From Verrucomicrobiota bacterium (GTDB lineage: Bacteria; Verrucomicrobiota; Verrucomicrobiia; Limisphaerales; UBA1319): a stretch of 64,000 bases of DNA. Position numbers and translations under genes: made by a program. The notes beneath the pieces are model-generated. The model made no database searches. It was not told where the DNA came from and saw only the letters and a program-made list of their open reading frames with translations. The stretch is taken from positions 230,830 through 294,829 of the forward strand of contig JAKLFB010000002.1 in the NCBI GenBank assembly GCA_022711435.1, written 5' to 3'. Of the stretch, positions 61,321-64,000 are shown piece by piece. The stretch's first letter is position 1, and each line of letters starts with the position of its first letter.

Positions 61321-62691
61321 TCACGGGCACAGCGGTAGGAGTTCATGCCGCTCGTCTACACGGGCCGGAATTGAGAGTGCGATCACGTTGGCTGGGGAAT
61401 CCGTGTCTCGCACGACCTGCTTTTCTTCTCGGTAGAGCCTTTCAACCACCTGAACGGGTTCAAGCGGATGATGCTCGTACTCCTTCAAGCCTAACCATGC
61501 TCGTCCAAGTTGGGTGGGCACCACTTTCAAGTAGTGCTTTTCAAGCTGCCGGACGGAGGTTCCAGCTTCATCAGCAACCCGGCCTTTGTCGCGTACCACC
61601 GCGTAGAGGTAGCTGATCGACGAACAGCGAAAACCGTTCCGAATCCATCTCAGCCCAGCCCGGCTGGCTAAACGTGGCCCAACCCTGTAAAAGTTCTTGA
61701 ACGAATAAATCCGGCCTCTGGGCTTCCAATGCGGTTTTAGACGTTCCAACAGTTCGGGAACCAGATGCACCTGCCTTGCTGCCCGCTTCTTGGTGGAGTC
61801 GGCATACAGGTTCAACATCCCGGTTTCGGGGTCGATGTCTTCCCAAGCCAACAATCCGCCCTCCTTTGTCCGCATCGGAACATACAGCCTGATCAACACC
61901 ATTGGCGTTTCAGCCGGGCGTGCTTTGCTGACCATCAGTTCGCGCTGGTTCACGTCGAAGACCTCGACCCGCTTCGGTGGGGTTTTGACCCGGCTTTTGA
62001 ACAAAGGCATCCCCGGATGGTCGAGCGGCAGATAATCTTCATCTCGCGCCCAGTTCAAGAAGCGTTTCACCGCAACGCGATGGTTTTTGCGGTTGCGCGG
62101 ACCAGTCTCCATTGATCGAAAGTACCGCCGATAATCTTCTCTGGTGTTCTCGACCAGCGGGCTTGGACGCGCCTTCGTGAACCGGCCAAGCCGGTAGCGC
62201 ATGTCGTTGAGGTCCTCCCTACTGTTACCCCCGGCTTCGAGCGCGGCTAGAAACGCCTGCAAGACATCCGCCGACGGGGTGAGATATTTGCTGCAATCGT
62301 GGTGATGATGCCAATAGGCCAAAGCCTCTTCCAGCGTGGCACCTACCTGCTTTTCCTTGGCCTTCATCTTCTTCAACTCCAAGATGGCCAGATCAAGCTC
62401 CGTGCCCATCTCTGCCGCCAATGACGTGGCCCGCTCGTAGACGGCCCGACCAGCACCGCGCAGCAGGAGAGAGTCCGCCTCACCCGTAGCGAACGGCTCT
62501 ACCCGTGCTTTGACCTCGGCACGAAGCTTATCAAGGCTTGCGCGATAAATGCGCTGTGTCCCATTGGCGTCTTTGTAGTAGGCCGTGAAACCGGGGTACT
62601 CACGCCCGCCCTTGCGCGAAGGCGTGGCGTAAATCGGCACCATAAAACTGCCGACCCGCACCACTTCGATTGGTTTTCCGCGCTCGCGCAC
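61321..62691 (-). CDS. Divergent tyrosine-recombinase paralogue with altered box II
   Basis: This 456-residue protein is related to the neighbouring integrase, with the same beta-rich start (VVRVGSFMVPIYATP) and similar helical core. The box I arginine is retained (PMRTKEGGLLAWEDID) and a Tyr lies in EKHYLKVV. The block that reads LRHSFISYR in the neighbour is FRCSSISYLYAV here, so the catalytic His is Cys and the second Arg is missing or moved. It may be inactive, may bind DNA only, or may use other residues. The GTG at 62691 is the first available start. The stops of the two genes are 22 bases apart and convergent. Confidence 0.7.
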   Translation of the reverse strand: MRERGKPIEVVRVGSFMVPIYATPSRKGGREYPGFTAYYKDANGTQRIYRASLDKLRAEVKARVEPFATGEADSLLLRGAGRAVYERATSLAAEMGTELDLAILELKKMKAKEKQVGATLEEALAYWHHHHDCSKYLTPSADVLQAFLAALEAGGNSREDLNDMRYRLGRFTKARPSPLVENTREDYRRYFRSMETGPRNRKNHRVAVKRFLNWARDEDYLPLDHPGMPLFKSRVKTPPKRVEVFDVNQRELMVSKARPAETPMVLIRLYVPMRTKEGGLLAWEDIDPETGMLNLYADSTKKRAARQVHLVPELLERLKPHWKPRGRIYSFKNFYRVGPRLASRAGLRWIRNGFRCSSISYLYAVVRDKGRVADEAGTSVRQLEKHYLKVVPTQLGRAWLGLKEYEHHPLEPVQVVERLYREEKQVVRDTDSPANVIALSIPARVDERHELLPLCP

Positions 62692-63142
62692 GAACTCATA
62701 GAACGTGGTCGCAACAATCCTGATAACCGTCCCACCGCAGCGTGGTGTTCACGTTGAAACAGTGTCCTATATCGCGTAGCGATACCTCCGCTACACCGCG
62801 TAGCGATACGTCGGCCACACGCAGAAAACCCGCGCCAGCAGGGCAAATCTGAATAGATCAACCCGTGGGGGCGGGACAAATGTAGACGCGAACCTCGTAC
62901 GCGGCGGGTTAATGCATACGCACCAGAGTATGCATACTTTTTGGCGGGCGCTGACCCGGCCACGCGTAGCGCTACGCCCGCCTTGGCTGCCGGGGCACGG
63001 CTCGACCGCCACAACTTCCCGTTCAGCGCAATTCGCCTTTTCTTCGGACCTCCATCCGAGGCCGCCATGAAAAGCTGTTCTTTCCCTGTAGTTAAAACGA
63101 ACACGGCAGAGGAAAGCCGGTGAAGACTGGACAGTTCAATTG
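62692..63142. repeat. Non-coding part of the element with short palindromic repeats
   Basis: CGTAGCGATAC occurs twice near 62775-62815 within larger palindromes (TATCGC-GTA-GCGATA). A variant, GTAGCGCTAC, is a perfect palindrome near 62966-62975. ATGCATAC is repeated at about 62912 and 62930, the second within GTATGCATAC. Small open frames exist on both strands but none looks coding. These iteron-like repeats could bind a replication or control protein. Confidence 0.45.
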
Positions 63143-63223
63143 CGACCGCGCCACGCCTGCGTCCCATTCTCTGGGTGGGGGCAGTCCAGCGCCTCTGATT
63201 TCCTCCGTAGGCTGGCGCGGTCG
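63143..63223. repeat. 11-base inverted repeat upstream of the Rep-like gene
   Basis: CGACCGCGCCA (63143-63153) faces its exact complement TGGCGCGGTCG (63213-63223) with 59 bases between, which include TCTGGGTGGGGGCAGTCCAG. It ends 21 bases before the Rep-like start and may be an origin structure. Confidence 0.45.
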
Positions 63224-63244
63224 TTGGATTGATAAGCTGGACGC

Positions 63245-63886
63245 TTGGTCAAGGAATCCCACAACGAAAACCATTCCCTGTTAAATGGAATCTGGGTAGT
63301 AAGGGAAAATGGTCGCCACAGGCTTCGCAAGAGGACTCCTTCAGTCTCCGGGTTGCCCTCACCCGATGAGCCAGATGGTGTAGCCGTACGGCGTGCAGCA
63401 CGCGGTTACTTAAACTTCACCAGTTTGGATGAGCTATGCCGCAACGTGCGGCTCCTAATGCCACACCAGCAACGCCTGCTGGTGGAGACGCTCAATCGCA
63501 TCGAGTCATACCCGCAACGGTTTGCCCGTAAAGGGCAGGATTACAGTGCGACTGCTGGCATCGTGCTGATGGCCGACGCTGGTTTTGCTCGGCAGTTCTG
63601 CATGTGCTCTATCGGTGGGGGTCATTGCGGGCGTTGGCGGATTTGTCCGTTCTGTTGCCATCTGAAGCGCAAGGCCATCCTGAGCAAATTCCTTCCGACG
63701 ATGCACCGGTCCAACTGCTACTTTTCCACGCTGAGCTTCGATGGCCCGCTGCCGTTCGAGATTCCATTCAATGAGCATGTAGACGTTTATTGGGCGGCGT
63801 GTGAGTACGCGACCCGCACAATGCGGTTGGAAGGCTACTTCAGCGGGGTGTTCAGCTTCGAGGCGTTCTTCATCGTATCCGTGTAG
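63245..63886 (+). CDS. Replication-initiator-like protein, frameshifted and cut by the window end
   Basis: The protein contains a cysteine cluster FCMCSIGGGHCGRWRICPFCC followed by KRKAILSKFLPTMHRS and FSTLSFDGPLPF. The spacing C-x-C...C-G-x-x-R-x-C-P-x-C and a following basic helix are typical of rolling-circle Rep proteins of small replicons and integrated elements. The frame stops at 63886, but removing one T near 63884 lets it continue to the window end as VREGRLVAGDGAVVDFGE... and ARTL-type sequence. A frameshift is therefore likely, genuine or from sequencing. The HUH and catalytic Tyr motifs expected later lie outside. The TTG start is a guess. Confidence 0.5.
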   Translation: MVKESHNENHSLLNGIWVVRENGRHRLRKRTPSVSGLPSPDEPDGVAVRRAARGYLNFTSLDELCRNVRLLMPHQQRLLVETLNRIESYPQRFARKGQDYSATAGIVLMADAGFARQFCMCSIGGGHCGRWRICPFCCHLKRKAILSKFLPTMHRSNCYFSTLSFDGPLPFEIPFNEHVDVYWAACEYATRTMRLEGYFSGVFSFEAFFIVSV

Positions 63887-64000
63887 GGAAGGCCGTCTAG
63901 TCGCTGGTGACGGCGCCGTGGTAGACTTTGGGGAATGTCAGGATTTACGTGCGGCTTTCCAAGCTGTGGGAGTCAGCTCGGCCACACGGTTGGATGGCCA

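Noticed and set aside
62499..63167. 222-codon minus-strand frame in the element
   Set aside because: It overlaps the recombinase start and the palindromic repeats, and has a low-complexity Arg/Ala composition.
1..64000. CRISPR arrays
   Set aside because: No regularly spaced direct repeats of 24-40 bases were seen. Repeats present are inverted or short tandem pairs.

Overview
The window is high-GC chromosomal DNA from a member of the Verrucomicrobiota, probably near Limisphaerales/Pedosphaera. I infer this from the mix of families: a PEP-CTERM surface protein, a secreted carbohydrate-binding protein ending in the 'GGGTLYEAP...TGPW...FYRVQRP' module common in this phylum, a Tat-exported Gfo/Idh oxidoreductase, a WYL regulator starting 'RPPLERMLRIHQ', and housekeeping genes (ruvB, rho, recA, tyrS, epsC). 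No rRNA is present, so the placement is by family content only.

Layout. 1-12.8 kb: the end of a serine-hydrolase gene, a decayed beta-helix gene, then a minus-strand carbohydrate operon (HEAT-repeat exported protein, GH13/GDE glycogen debranching enzyme, GH43 arabinanase-like enzyme) whose genes overlap, a Tat-exported oxidoreductase, an amino-acid permease and a truncated nucleotidyltransferase module. 12.8-25 kb: large exported proteins, a lipid kinase, epsC and ruvB separated by a 273-bp palindromic miniature transposon with a TTA target duplication, a foreign-looking AAA/DUF4143 ATPase, and an RluA pseudouridine synthase coupled to a SurA/PpiD-like foldase. 25.5-29.5 kb: a promoter, a possible 40-aa ORF, a PspA/ESCRT-III-like coiled-coil protein, a membrane-anchored coiled-coil protein and a double-AAA ATPase. 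Together these look like a membrane-remodelling unit, and they are one of my two main candidates for an undescribed system. 29.5-39 kb: NfnAB transhydrogenase genes, tyrS, GH57 branching enzyme, subtilase, orphan ABC ATPase.

39.1-46 kb: an approximately 860-nt stretch without a credible protein gene, full of helices, preceded by nested inverted repeats and DnaA-box-like 9-mers and closed by a strong intrinsic terminator. It is a candidate large structured RNA, the second main candidate. It is followed by a promoter, a 71-aa leader ORF that ends in an ATGA overlap with rho, then rho, a WYL regulator and a GT39 glycosyltransferase, all with overlapping stop/start codons, and a sialidase-like lipoprotein with a membrane partner. 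46-59.8 kb: OPT transporter, PEP-CTERM protein, NUDIX hydrolase, HerA-like ATPase, AmrS radical SAM enzyme, sugar isomerase, isopropylmalate/tartrate dehydrogenase, an (alpha/alpha)-barrel-like protein, GT21-like glycosyltransferase and recA.

59.9-64 kb: a tRNA-Gly(GCC) whose 3' end abuts a compositionally different integrated element. It carries two convergent tyrosine recombinases (one with a changed catalytic His), palindromic repeats and a frameshifted rolling-circle-type Rep gene running off the window. The promoters I trust most share a -10 of the form TAGNNT rather than TATAAT.
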